Assembly (NCBI RefSeq): GCF_028464145.1
Contig: NZ_JAQPCG010000008.1
Location: forward strand, 124,001 to 188,000
DNA: 64,000 nt
Reading direction: 5' to 3'
Source: Maribacter sp. PR1
Lineage (GTDB): Bacteria > Bacteroidota > Bacteroidia > Flavobacteriales > Flavobacteriaceae
Position 1 is the stretch's first letter. Each line of letters starts with the position of its first letter. Positions 54,917 through 62,782 of the stretch are shown one piece after another. Below the pieces are notes generated by a model, which saw only the letters and a list, made by a program, of their open reading frames with translations, was not told the origin of the DNA and did no database searches. A program made the translations under genes and the position numbers.

Positions 54917-55347
54917 CCAAAAATGTGGTCAAGGAGAAAAACACAGTTCGGGCTTTACAGGACTGGTAAAGTAATCCGAGGGTATTCAATCGTTGCGCGC
55001 TTTTCGAATTACTAAAAGCCCTATAGCTTCATATATAGATAGCCATAATCAATGTTATACCGCTACATAACTATCATCATTTCTTCATATAATCATAGCA
55101 TCATATGACTATATGGGTTGCTAAACAAGGAATAGAAGGTCAAGGGCTTGCCCGTGGCAAGCTCTTGAACATCGACCGAGGAGGTCCGTGATTGCTACCA
55201 ACCTTGGGAGGGAAAATTTACTTACTTCCGCAGAGGTATAGGCAAAGCATGTTCCAAAAATCAACAGTAAAGTACGAGATTCATATTGATGTTTCATTTG
55301 TAAATAATCCTCAATATTTAGGATTTATTCTCTAATGAAATATCATA
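54917..55347. other. Non-coding right end of the element with a 12-bp hairpin
   Basis: No convincing gene. It contains CAAGGGCTTGCC-CGT-GGCAAGCTCTTG at 55141-55167 (12-bp stem, one G-U) and a GACC-GAGGA-GGTC hairpin shortly after it. Many short AT-rich words with TCATAT repeat around 55020-55110. It may hold recombination, replication or transfer signals. Confidence 0.45.
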
Positions 55348-55380
55348 GAGGTCACTAGGAGGCAACTCCATTTTAAACCA

Positions 55381-55413
55381 AAACCTTGCAAAATCTATGA
55401 TTTGCAGGGTTTT
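55381..55413 (+). terminator. Terminator displaced from tRNA-Arg
   Basis: AACCTTGCAAAATC and GATTTGCAGGGTT form a 13-bp stem with one bulge and a TAT loop, followed by TTGTCGTTTTT. It begins 24 bp after the right-hand direct repeat, so before integration it would have lain about 30 bp after the tRNA. Confidence 0.65.
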
Positions 55414-55458
55414 GTCGTTTTTGGCCCATCATTTTAATTGATTTGATTTGGTTTCATT

Positions 55459-55510
55459 CGTCAACAAATCGGTCAACAAAATTTTAATCGTCAACAGTTG
55501 TTGACGATTG
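55459..55510. repeat. GTCAACA direct and inverted repeats
   Basis: GTCAACA occurs at 55460-55466, 55472-55478 and 55490-55496 and inverted as TGTTGAC at 55499-55505. The last two form a 10-bp-arm inverted repeat, AATCGTCAAC-AGTT-GTTGACGATT. It lies outside the element on its right flank, in a gap with no good gene (55414-55786). Confidence 0.55.
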
Positions 55511-55786
55511 ACCAAAAATTCAAACCATAGTTGATTTGGACTTACTATATTTAACTGGACGGTAAGATAAGAATCTAAAACTTTCATATTAAAAAAAGTG
55601 GTGTTGGCGGAAAAAAGGAATATTAGTATTTTTATTCGCTGTAAAAAATCCAATTAACTACTTGCTCCAAATCTTCCTCTTACCAAGAATAGTTTAATTC
55701 ACATTTATAAATGGAACAAATTAATATATATTGAGCACGCCATTAATTGTAATTATTGGTCATCTACTTCATTACAACTAACTAAT

Positions 55787-56320
55787 TTATAACATAAAGC
55801 TAGTGGCATTTGCACGTAGAAACTGGAGCGCTTTTGACATTTGGTTTTCAACGGTTTTTATTGATATCCCCATGTCAATGGCGATTTCTTTGTATTTCTT
55901 TTTTTCGAGCTTGTTTTGAATAAATATTTCCTTGCATCGAGGAGGTAACTGGTCGATTAAATGATGTAGTTTTTCCATTCTAAAATCAAATAGATTATCT
56001 TCTAAGGTTGCCTCAGAAATGACATCCCATCTGATTTTATCCAAGGTGTCAAATTCAACTTTTTGACTTCTGACATGTTGTAAAAATTGATTGTGACAAG
56101 TCTTGAAAAGATAATTCCTAAGGGAAGCACTAATCACTAGACCTTCTCTTTTATTCCATAGGTTTACGAGTGCATCTTGCACGATATCTTCCGATAGGGA
56201 GCGGTCTTGACAGAGTTTGAAAACATAATTACAAAGCCAATCATAGTATTCTGTAAATAGATATCGATAGGCATCGGCTTTGCCTTGGCGTAACCACTTG
56301 ATTAGTCTTTTTTCGTCCAT
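55787..56320 (-). CDS. ECF RNA polymerase sigma factor (FecI-like)
   Basis: A 177-aa sigma-70 factor of the Bacteroidetes FecI type. Region 2 is near residues 20-85 (LFTEYYDWLCNYVFKLCQD, in part, and DIVQDALVNLWNKRE) and region 4 near 120-172 (LPPRCKEIFIQNKLEKKKY then KTVENQMSKAL). It is divergent from the fecR-like gene, with a 93-bp gap, and should be held by that anti-sigma factor until substrate is sensed by the STN-SusC protein. Confidence 0.93.
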   Translation of the reverse strand: MDEKRLIKWLRQGKADAYRYLFTEYYDWLCNYVFKLCQDRSLSEDIVQDALVNLWNKREGLVISASLRNYLFKTCHNQFLQHVRSQKVEFDTLDKIRWDVISEATLEDNLFDFRMEKLHHLIDQLPPRCKEIFIQNKLEKKKYKEIAIDMGISIKTVENQMSKALQFLRANATSFML

Positions 56321-56413
56321 AATGCAAATTATTAAGGGTTAAATCTATGAAAAATAAAAAATAAATAGGGGTTTTTTATAAATAGTGCATCTATAGTGTA
56401 AAAGAAGTGGCAA

Positions 56414-57580
56414 ATGTCTAAACACGATTTGTTGATTGAAAAGTTTATTGGCGGTACCCTATCGTCTGATGAAAGGGAGGTTTTGAAAGAATGGCTATTG
56501 GCTGATGAGTCCAATATGTCCCATTTTAAAAATCGATTAAAAGAGACAAGTCGAGAAATATCGGTAGATTTTGATGCTGAACAAGCGTATGAAAGGTTTA
56601 TTTCAAGGATCAAGCCATCAACAAATCGACCTAAAACTTACTTCACCATATTAAAGTATGCTGCAATAATCACTGTCTTAATTTCAATTGGTTTTTTAAC
56701 TAAGCAGCGTTTTGATGAAGTTCAAATTAATTCATTCAATAAAACTGTAGAAAAGCAAAATCAATCTTCTATCGAAAACGAGATTGTAATCAAATTTTCT
56801 GATGGATCAACCCGAAAACTATCAGAAAATGATCAAAACATTACTGCTGATGATGGTGTCGTAGTAGCTAGTAAAAAAGGAAATACTTTATCATTTGAGG
56901 TAAGCGCAGAAGAAAGGGATGCCAAAACCAAATTTCATGAGGTTTTCATTCCTAATGGGCAAACTTTTAAATTGAAACTATCAGATGGAACCCTTGTTTG
57001 GTTAAATGCCGGTTCAAAACTCCGGTTTCCTAGCCATTTTTCAAAGCGGGAAAAAGAACGGATGGTTTATTTGGAAGGGGAGGCTTTTTTCGAAGTGAGC
57101 GAAAATAAAAACCATCCTTTTATAGTAAATACCCAAGAGGTTGATATTAAAGTGCTTGGCACTAAATTTAATGTTTCGTCTTATGACACAGATGAAAACA
57201 TAGCTACCACCTTGGTAGAAGGCGCTGTTAGTGTGTACGAAACCAGAACCCCTGACAATGAGATTCTGTTATCGCCCAATTTTCAAGCCAACTATCACAA
57301 ATTCGGAAATAGTTTTGATAAGACCAAAGTGAATACCGATAACTATACCGCATGGATTCAAGGGCGTTTAATTATTGATAACCTCAAGTTTTCAGAAATT
57401 TTACAAAGACTAGAAAGAAGATACGCAGTTAAATTTGTGAACAATGTCATCGGTCTAGAAAATGAAATATATAAAGGTGAATTTACAGATGAAAAAATCG
57501 AATCTGTTCTCAAGACCATTTCACTGAGTACACCCTTTAAATTTGAAATAAACGAAAATATAATTACAATTTCAGAATAA
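56414..57580 (+). CDS. FecR-family anti-sigma factor
   Basis: A 388-aa inner-membrane protein. The N-terminal cytoplasmic segment (about 1-70) is followed by a membrane helix at 76-96 (FTILKYAAIITVLISIGFL, in part), a periplasmic FecR domain with NGQTFKLKLSDGTLVWLNAGS and VYLEGEAFFEV, and a C-terminal DUF4974 domain (LKFSEILQRLERRYAV). It links the STN domain of the outer-membrane receptor to the sigma factor. Gene order sigma/FecR/SusC/SusD is classical. Confidence 0.94.
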   Translation: MSKHDLLIEKFIGGTLSSDEREVLKEWLLADESNMSHFKNRLKETSREISVDFDAEQAYERFISRIKPSTNRPKTYFTILKYAAIITVLISIGFLTKQRFDEVQINSFNKTVEKQNQSSIENEIVIKFSDGSTRKLSENDQNITADDGVVVASKKGNTLSFEVSAEERDAKTKFHEVFIPNGQTFKLKLSDGTLVWLNAGSKLRFPSHFSKREKERMVYLEGEAFFEVSENKNHPFIVNTQEVDIKVLGTKFNVSSYDTDENIATTLVEGAVSVYETRTPDNEILLSPNFQANYHKFGNSFDKTKVNTDNYTAWIQGRLIIDNLKFSEILQRLERRYAVKFVNNVIGLENEIYKGEFTDEKIESVLKTISLSTPFKFEINENIITISE

Positions 57581-57664
57581 AAAGAAAAGGAAGTGGCTTC
57601 AACACCTCCCTTTCTACTAAATGACCATTAGAACAATTACTAACAATCAAAGACACCCAAAATT

Positions 57665-60600
57665 ATGAAAAAAAATGATGAGGATGACTTCCTCAAAAAG
57701 AAGCGTGTAAAAAAACTAAGGCGCAAAATGAAGTACAGTTTAGTTATTGCAACCCTTGTATTGTTTCAGTTGTCTGCCAATACGGCAATGTCACAGAAAA
57801 AAATTGTGCTTCATTACAACGACACTCCTTTAAAGCAAATACTAAGTGAAATTCGTTCTCAAACGGGTTACCGTTTTTTTTATAATGTTAAAGAAGTTGA
57901 TGACAATCAAAGAATATCCATAAATGCTGAAGGGGAGAACATTCGAGAAGTGTTAAAAAGGTTGACCATTATGGTTAATCTAGACTTTAAGATGAATGAG
58001 AATCAGGTAGTTTTGACCCCTAAAAAGCAAACTTCCAACACGCCTATATTACAAATGGAAATTACGGGATTGGTAGTCGACACGAACGGAGCACCATTGC
58101 CGGGAGCCAACGTAGTAGAAAAAGGTACGACCAACGGCACCCAAACCGATTTTGATGGTAACTTTTCCATTGCGGTTGCCGATGAAAATGCTGTTCTCGA
58201 AGTGAGTTATATCGGTTTTGCATCGAAAGAAATACCGTTAAACAATCAATCCAATTTGACTATTACCTTAGAGGAAAGTGCTGCCGGTCTTGATGAGGTT
58301 GTTGTTATTGGTTATGGCACATCCTTAAAAAGTGACCTTACAGGAGCGGTAAGTTCGGTAAATATGGACGATATAGAAAAATTGCCGACGGCCTCCATAA
58401 CGCAAAATCTATCGGGTAGGTCTGCAGGTGTGAATGTGAGTTCCAATTCTGGTGCTCCTGGTGCCGGTGTTACTATTAGAATTAGAGGAACCAATTCTTT
58501 ACAAGGAAATAACGACCCTCTTTTTGTTGTTGATGGGGTGCCAATTGAGTCTTCCCCGGAACAAAATGGGAATTTTTCATCAGACGCTTTATCAGGAATC
58601 AATCCCGAGGATATTGAGTCAATGGAAATATTGAAAGATGCATCTGCGGTGGCCATCTACGGGTCTCGTGGAGCCAATGGTGTTGTGCTCATAACTACAA
58701 AATCAGGTAAAGCGGGAAAAGCAAGAATAACCATAAACAATTATTATGGCATACAACGTGAGATGAGGCAATATGACGTTTTAAGTGCAGGAGATTTCGC
58801 TAGGTTCAGAAATATTGCCATTACAAATGCAAATGACAGTGAAGATGGATTTGAACTTTATACTCCGGAAGAAATAGGCGCATTTGATGCCGGTACAGCG
58901 GGTACGATATGGAGGGACGAGTTGCTTAGAGAGGCTGCAATAAGGGATACGCAGCTTAGTGTCTCTGGAGGAAATGAAAATCTAACTTATTTTTTCTCGT
59001 TGGGCAATTTTAAGCAAGAAGGTGTAATAAAGGGGTCTGGTTTTGAACGTTATTCAGCTAAAATTTCGCTTAATGGAGACCTTAAGGATAAATTGCGTTT
59101 TGGGACCGATTTAACATTTAGCCAATCTGATTATGAAGGAGACTTTGGTGATAGTAGTTCAAACAGCTATGCCGGAGGTTACATCGACGCATACTCACCT
59201 CCCCCAACATTTCCTGTTCGTGACGAAGACGGCAACTATATTGTCGAAAACCCATTCTCGGCCTTTCCATTCCCAAATCCGGTTGAAAATGCTTTAGAGA
59301 TTACGAGAGATCAGAGAAATTTGAATTTTTTAGGCAATGTTTTCGTAGAGTACGATATTACGGAGTCATTAAAGATCAAGCAGTTATTCGGCGTTAATTA
59401 TACGTCACGAAATGTAAGGCAGTACGAACCTACCTTTACCCAAAGAAGTAATTTTATCGGCCGAGCTAGGCAAGTTCATGCACTAAATACAAACTTATTA
59501 AGTACAACTACCTTAAATTTTGACAAAAAGCTCGGGCAACATAAAATTAATGGTGTTCTAGGATACGAGGTTCAAGACAGGGAAAATCAAAGTTTCAATG
59601 GTGATGCAAGGGATTTTGCGAATGATGATACAGGTTACTATAGTTTGGGCTCGGGCACGGAACTTTTTTCTTTAGGGTCCAATTATTCGAATCAGGGCTT
59701 GCAGTCCTTTCTAGGAAGATTTAACTATATTTTTGATGGTCGATATTATGTGACCGTAACGGGCAGGTACGATGGCTCATCAAAATTTCAGGGTGACAAC
59801 CAATACAGTTTTTTCCCATCTGCTGCATTGGCCTGGAGAGTTTCCAATGAAAAATTTCTTAAAGACTCAGGTTTCATAAGCAATTTAAAACTTCGGGCCA
59901 GTTATGGTCAAACTGGTAGTCAGGCTATTGATCCTTATCGTACTCTGGCTCTTATACAGGCATCGACCTTCGGTACAGTGAACGGGGTAAATACCACATT
60001 ATCTTATAGCCCAAGCCGAATACCAAGTTCAAATTTAAAGTGGGAAACTACGGAGCAATATGATGGAGGGTTGGATATTGCGTTTCTGTCAAATAAAATC
60101 TCCTTGACGGTAGATTATTTTCATAAAACCACATCTGATTTGTTGTTGGATTTTCCGTTACCTATTACATCTGGTTATACAAGTGTATTGACCAATGCTG
60201 GTTCAATTAGGAATAAAGGATTCGAGTTTAGCCTTAATACGGTAAACTTTGATAGCGAAAAATTTTCTTGGGATACCAATTTTAACATTAGCTTCATTGA
60301 TAATGAAATTCTTGATTTAGGAGGAAGGCCATTTGTCATAAGGGCACCTGAAATAGCAAGGCCATTTGGCACCAATTCATTCAATACGGGTATAACCAGT
60401 GTTGGCCGTCCTCTAGGAGATTTTTATGTGCTGGAAAGCGATGGGATAATTCAAAACCAAGAGGAGTTGGATGCTGCTGCGCAATATGGGACTATTGGTA
60501 TCGGAACAAAAAGGTTCGTCGATCAGGATGACAATGGGGTAATTGATGCAGATGACCGCATCGTCGGTGGAAATGCACAACCAGATTTTAGTGGTGGCCT

Positions 60601-61084
60601 ACTCAACAATTTAAAAATCAAGGATTTTGACTTAAGCTTTTTTTGGGAGTTCTCTTACGGGGGAGAGGTATTGAACGTAACGCGGTATTATCTAGAAAGA
60701 CCTACCGCAGGAACGAACGTGACCCAGTCATATTACGATAATTTTTTTGGGAGTGATAATCCAAACGCTTCAGGTACCTACTTAATTCCAAATACCGGTG
60801 GGGGTCAATTATCTATAGATGATAGCTATGTAGAGGATGGATCGTATGCAAGGTTAAAAAACTTGACCTTGGGATACTCATTTCCAAGGGATTTGGTTCA
60901 AAAACTCAATCTGTCAAGATTTAGAATCTATGCCAATGCCAACAATCTATGGACAATTACGGATTATACTGGATTGGATCCCAATATTAACGTTTTTTCA
61001 GGAAACGAATATGGAGTGGGAATAGATTACAGTGCGTATCCTACTGCCACAACATTTACTCTGGGGGTTAATTTAGAATTTTAA
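57665..61084 (+). CDS. SusC-type TonB-dependent receptor with STN domain
   Basis: A 1139-aa outer-membrane transporter. The signal/anchor is at 20-45 and cleavage near AMSQ. An STN signalling domain (about 46-120, with LKQILSEIRSQTGYRFFYN) precedes a carboxypeptidase-regulatory-like domain (DTNGAPLPGANVVEKGT), plug (RGTNSLQGNNDPLFVVDGVP) and barrel ending TFTLGVNLEF. The STN domain contacts the FecR protein across the periplasm, so this receptor controls its own sigma factor as well as importing substrate. Confidence 0.96.
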   Translation: MKKNDEDDFLKKKRVKKLRRKMKYSLVIATLVLFQLSANTAMSQKKIVLHYNDTPLKQILSEIRSQTGYRFFYNVKEVDDNQRISINAEGENIREVLKRLTIMVNLDFKMNENQVVLTPKKQTSNTPILQMEITGLVVDTNGAPLPGANVVEKGTTNGTQTDFDGNFSIAVADENAVLEVSYIGFASKEIPLNNQSNLTITLEESAAGLDEVVVIGYGTSLKSDLTGAVSSVNMDDIEKLPTASITQNLSGRSAGVNVSSNSGAPGAGVTIRIRGTNSLQGNNDPLFVVDGVPIESSPEQNGNFSSDALSGINPEDIESMEILKDASAVAIYGSRGANGVVLITTKSGKAGKARITINNYYGIQREMRQYDVLSAGDFARFRNIAITNANDSEDGFELYTPEEIGAFDAGTAGTIWRDELLREAAIRDTQLSVSGGNENLTYFFSLGNFKQEGVIKGSGFERYSAKISLNGDLKDKLRFGTDLTFSQSDYEGDFGDSSSNSYAGGYIDAYSPPPTFPVRDEDGNYIVENPFSAFPFPNPVENALEITRDQRNLNFLGNVFVEYDITESLKIKQLFGVNYTSRNVRQYEPTFTQRSNFIGRARQVHALNTNLLSTTTLNFDKKLGQHKINGVLGYEVQDRENQSFNGDARDFANDDTGYYSLGSGTELFSLGSNYSNQGLQSFLGRFNYIFDGRYYVTVTGRYDGSSKFQGDNQYSFFPSAALAWRVSNEKFLKDSGFISNLKLRASYGQTGSQAIDPYRTLALIQASTFGTVNGVNTTLSYSPSRIPSSNLKWETTEQYDGGLDIAFLSNKISLTVDYFHKTTSDLLLDFPLPITSGYTSVLTNAGSIRNKGFEFSLNTVNFDSEKFSWDTNFNISFIDNEILDLGGRPFVIRAPEIARPFGTNSFNTGITSVGRPLGDFYVLESDGIIQNQEELDAAAQYGTIGIGTKRFVDQDDNGVIDADDRIVGGNAQPDFSGGLLNNLKIKDFDLSFFWEFSYGGEVLNVTRYYLERPTAGTNVTQSYYDNFFGSDNPNASGTYLIPNTGGGQLSIDDSYVEDGSYARLKNLTLGYSFPRDLVQKLNLSRFRIYANANNLWTITDYTGLDPNINVFSGNEYGVGIDYSAYPTATTFTLGVNLEF

Positions 61085-61094
61085 AAAAAAAGTC

Positions 61095-62561
61095 ATGAGA
61101 AATAATAAATATTCGTTTAAGAAAAGGCATTTAATACTACCGTTAATTCTCTTGTTGTCGCTTTCATGTGAGGATATTTTGGAAGAAGACCCAAAAGGAT
61201 TACTAAGTTCAAGTAATTTTTGGAATGGGGAGGTCAATGCCATTGGCGCTGTTAATTCTGTGTATACCAGAACTATGGAAATGCCCCCTGCGGTGTTTGG
61301 GTGGAATTTCTGGTTCGAAAGTTCAGGTCACGACTTTGGGTGTAACAACAATCACGTGTCCGGTATGGCAAATGGTACCTGGTCTTCTGGCGAGGTGAGG
61401 GTTTACAACATGTGGAGAGCATGTTACGAACCTATAAGCTTGGCAAATTTTGTTCTATCGAATATAAACTCGGCAACCAACATAGATCCTGACCTGCAAT
61501 CAAGAATTGAGGGGGAAGCTAGTTTTTTGCGTGCCATGCACTATTTTAATTTGGTCAGAATTTTTGGTGATGTTCCACTAATTTTAAAAGAAACCGAAGG
61601 AGATGATAATTTTTTGGTCAGCAGGACGCCGATTTCCGAAGTTTATGATGCCATAATTACCGATCTTAACGTTGCGATAAATCAGCTGCCTTTAAAAAGT
61701 GAATATGCTGCGGACGATGCGGGTAGGGCCTCAAAAGGGGCGGCCCAAGCACTACTTGCAAAAGTATATCTGACATTGGGAGACTTTGAAAAAACAGTCA
61801 ACTTGACCACTGCGGTTATGGAATCAAATGAATATTATCTTGAGCCCAATTTCAAGGATATATTCAAAGCTGAGAATGACAACGGCCCTGAATGGTTATT
61901 TTCTTATGCCGTAAACGGTGAGGCTAATCAAAGCACGCATCAAGTTGCACAATTTGGATTCCCCAACAACCTAGGTAAATTTGGTTTTAGAAGGGCTTTT
62001 GGAAATATATGGTTAAAAGATCCTCTTTTGGCCCTGTACGACCAAGAGAACGATACGCGATTTATTGATATGGTGTGGAACGAGTACACAGACCCGGGCA
62101 CAGGAGAAACTGTAGAATTTACCAAAGGTACCGGATATTATAGTAGAAAATACGATGATGTAGAATTTTCGAAGGATATGGCTTTCACAAGAATTAATTA
62201 TCCTGTATTAAGGTATTCGGACGTGCTTTTAATGTATGCAGAAGCTTTAAATGAGGTTTCGCCTTTAAATAATGACGCTCTGGTAAAGTTAAATATGGTT
62301 AGAAATAGGGCTAATCTTGGAGATATCACACTGGCAATGGTCGCTTCGCCAGAAGACCTTACGAACATGATCTTAGATGAGAGAAGATTGGAGTTTGTAA
62401 ACGAAAACCACCGTATTTTCGATTTGAAGAGAAGAGGACTATTTCTGGAAGTTGCCCAACAACAAGCATACGCTAATTTTACAGAAGAAGACATTCTTTA
62501 CCCAATACCTCAGGCAGAAATAGATGCAAACCCCAATCTTGTTCAAAATCCTGGATACTGA
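61095..62561 (+). CDS. SusD/RagB family nutrient-binding lipoprotein
   Basis: A 488-aa lipoprotein with signal ending LSLSC (Cys at residue 26) and the SusD TPR-type core: EASFLRAMHYFNLVRIFGDVPLI, RASKGAAQALLAKVYLTLGD, and the C-terminal DERRLEFVNENHRIFDLKRRG. It begins 10 bp after the susC gene. Together with the GH36-like enzyme downstream it suggests binding of an alpha-galactoside. This is inference from context. Confidence 0.95.
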   Translation: MRNNKYSFKKRHLILPLILLLSLSCEDILEEDPKGLLSSSNFWNGEVNAIGAVNSVYTRTMEMPPAVFGWNFWFESSGHDFGCNNNHVSGMANGTWSSGEVRVYNMWRACYEPISLANFVLSNINSATNIDPDLQSRIEGEASFLRAMHYFNLVRIFGDVPLILKETEGDDNFLVSRTPISEVYDAIITDLNVAINQLPLKSEYAADDAGRASKGAAQALLAKVYLTLGDFEKTVNLTTAVMESNEYYLEPNFKDIFKAENDNGPEWLFSYAVNGEANQSTHQVAQFGFPNNLGKFGFRRAFGNIWLKDPLLALYDQENDTRFIDMVWNEYTDPGTGETVEFTKGTGYYSRKYDDVEFSKDMAFTRINYPVLRYSDVLLMYAEALNEVSPLNNDALVKLNMVRNRANLGDITLAMVASPEDLTNMILDERRLEFVNENHRIFDLKRRGLFLEVAQQQAYANFTEEDILYPIPQAEIDANPNLVQNPGY

Positions 62562-62613
62562 TTAATAATAGAAATGAGAGTTCCATATTGCGAATAAGAT
62601 TTAGCAAAAGAAA

Positions 62614-62640
62614 GTTAGTTGAGTTAGTTGAGTTAGTTGA
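62614..62640 (+). repeat. Three 9-bp tandem repeats GTTAGTTGA
   Basis: Three perfect copies of GTTAGTTGA, then GTA, in the 221-bp gap between susD and the GH36-like gene. They lie just before a hairpin-forming segment (62645-62693). Confidence 0.75.
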
Positions 62641-62644
62641 GTAT

Positions 62645-62693
62645 CGAAACAAACATTGCAGATTCTAGATTTTTTAGGATTTGCGATGTTTCG
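62645..62693 (+). terminator. Imperfect hairpin between susD and the GH36-like gene
   Basis: CGAAAC... and ...GCGATGTTTCG pair with a bulge around a loop of about 20 bases; a partial terminator that could reduce expression of the downstream gene relative to SusCD. Confidence 0.4.
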
Positions 62694-62782
62694 TTACTCA
62701 CAACACACTATTCCCTTTTTGAATCTTAATAGATGAATGCCCTTAAATTATAGGAATATCTTTCACTTTATATAATGTTTAA

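Larger units (their letters stand above)
49047..55357. mobile_element. Integrated mobilizable element at tRNA-Arg (about 6.3 kb)
   Basis: A 10-bp direct repeat GAGGTCACTA, which includes the tRNA 3' end, lies at 49047-49056 and 55348-55357. Between them are, all on the minus strand, a large serine recombinase, Fic protein, HicB-like protein, small ORFs, MobC-like protein and relaxase, and a possible transcription/mobilization accessory ORF. No type IV secretion genes are present, so the element would need a helper for conjugation. A tRNA-type terminator lies just past the right repeat. Confidence 0.8.

Noticed and set aside
55429..55653. 74-aa minus-strand ORF on the right flank of the element
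   Set aside because: It spans the GTCAACA repeats, has low-complexity composition and no recognisable domain; the repeats explain the sequence better.
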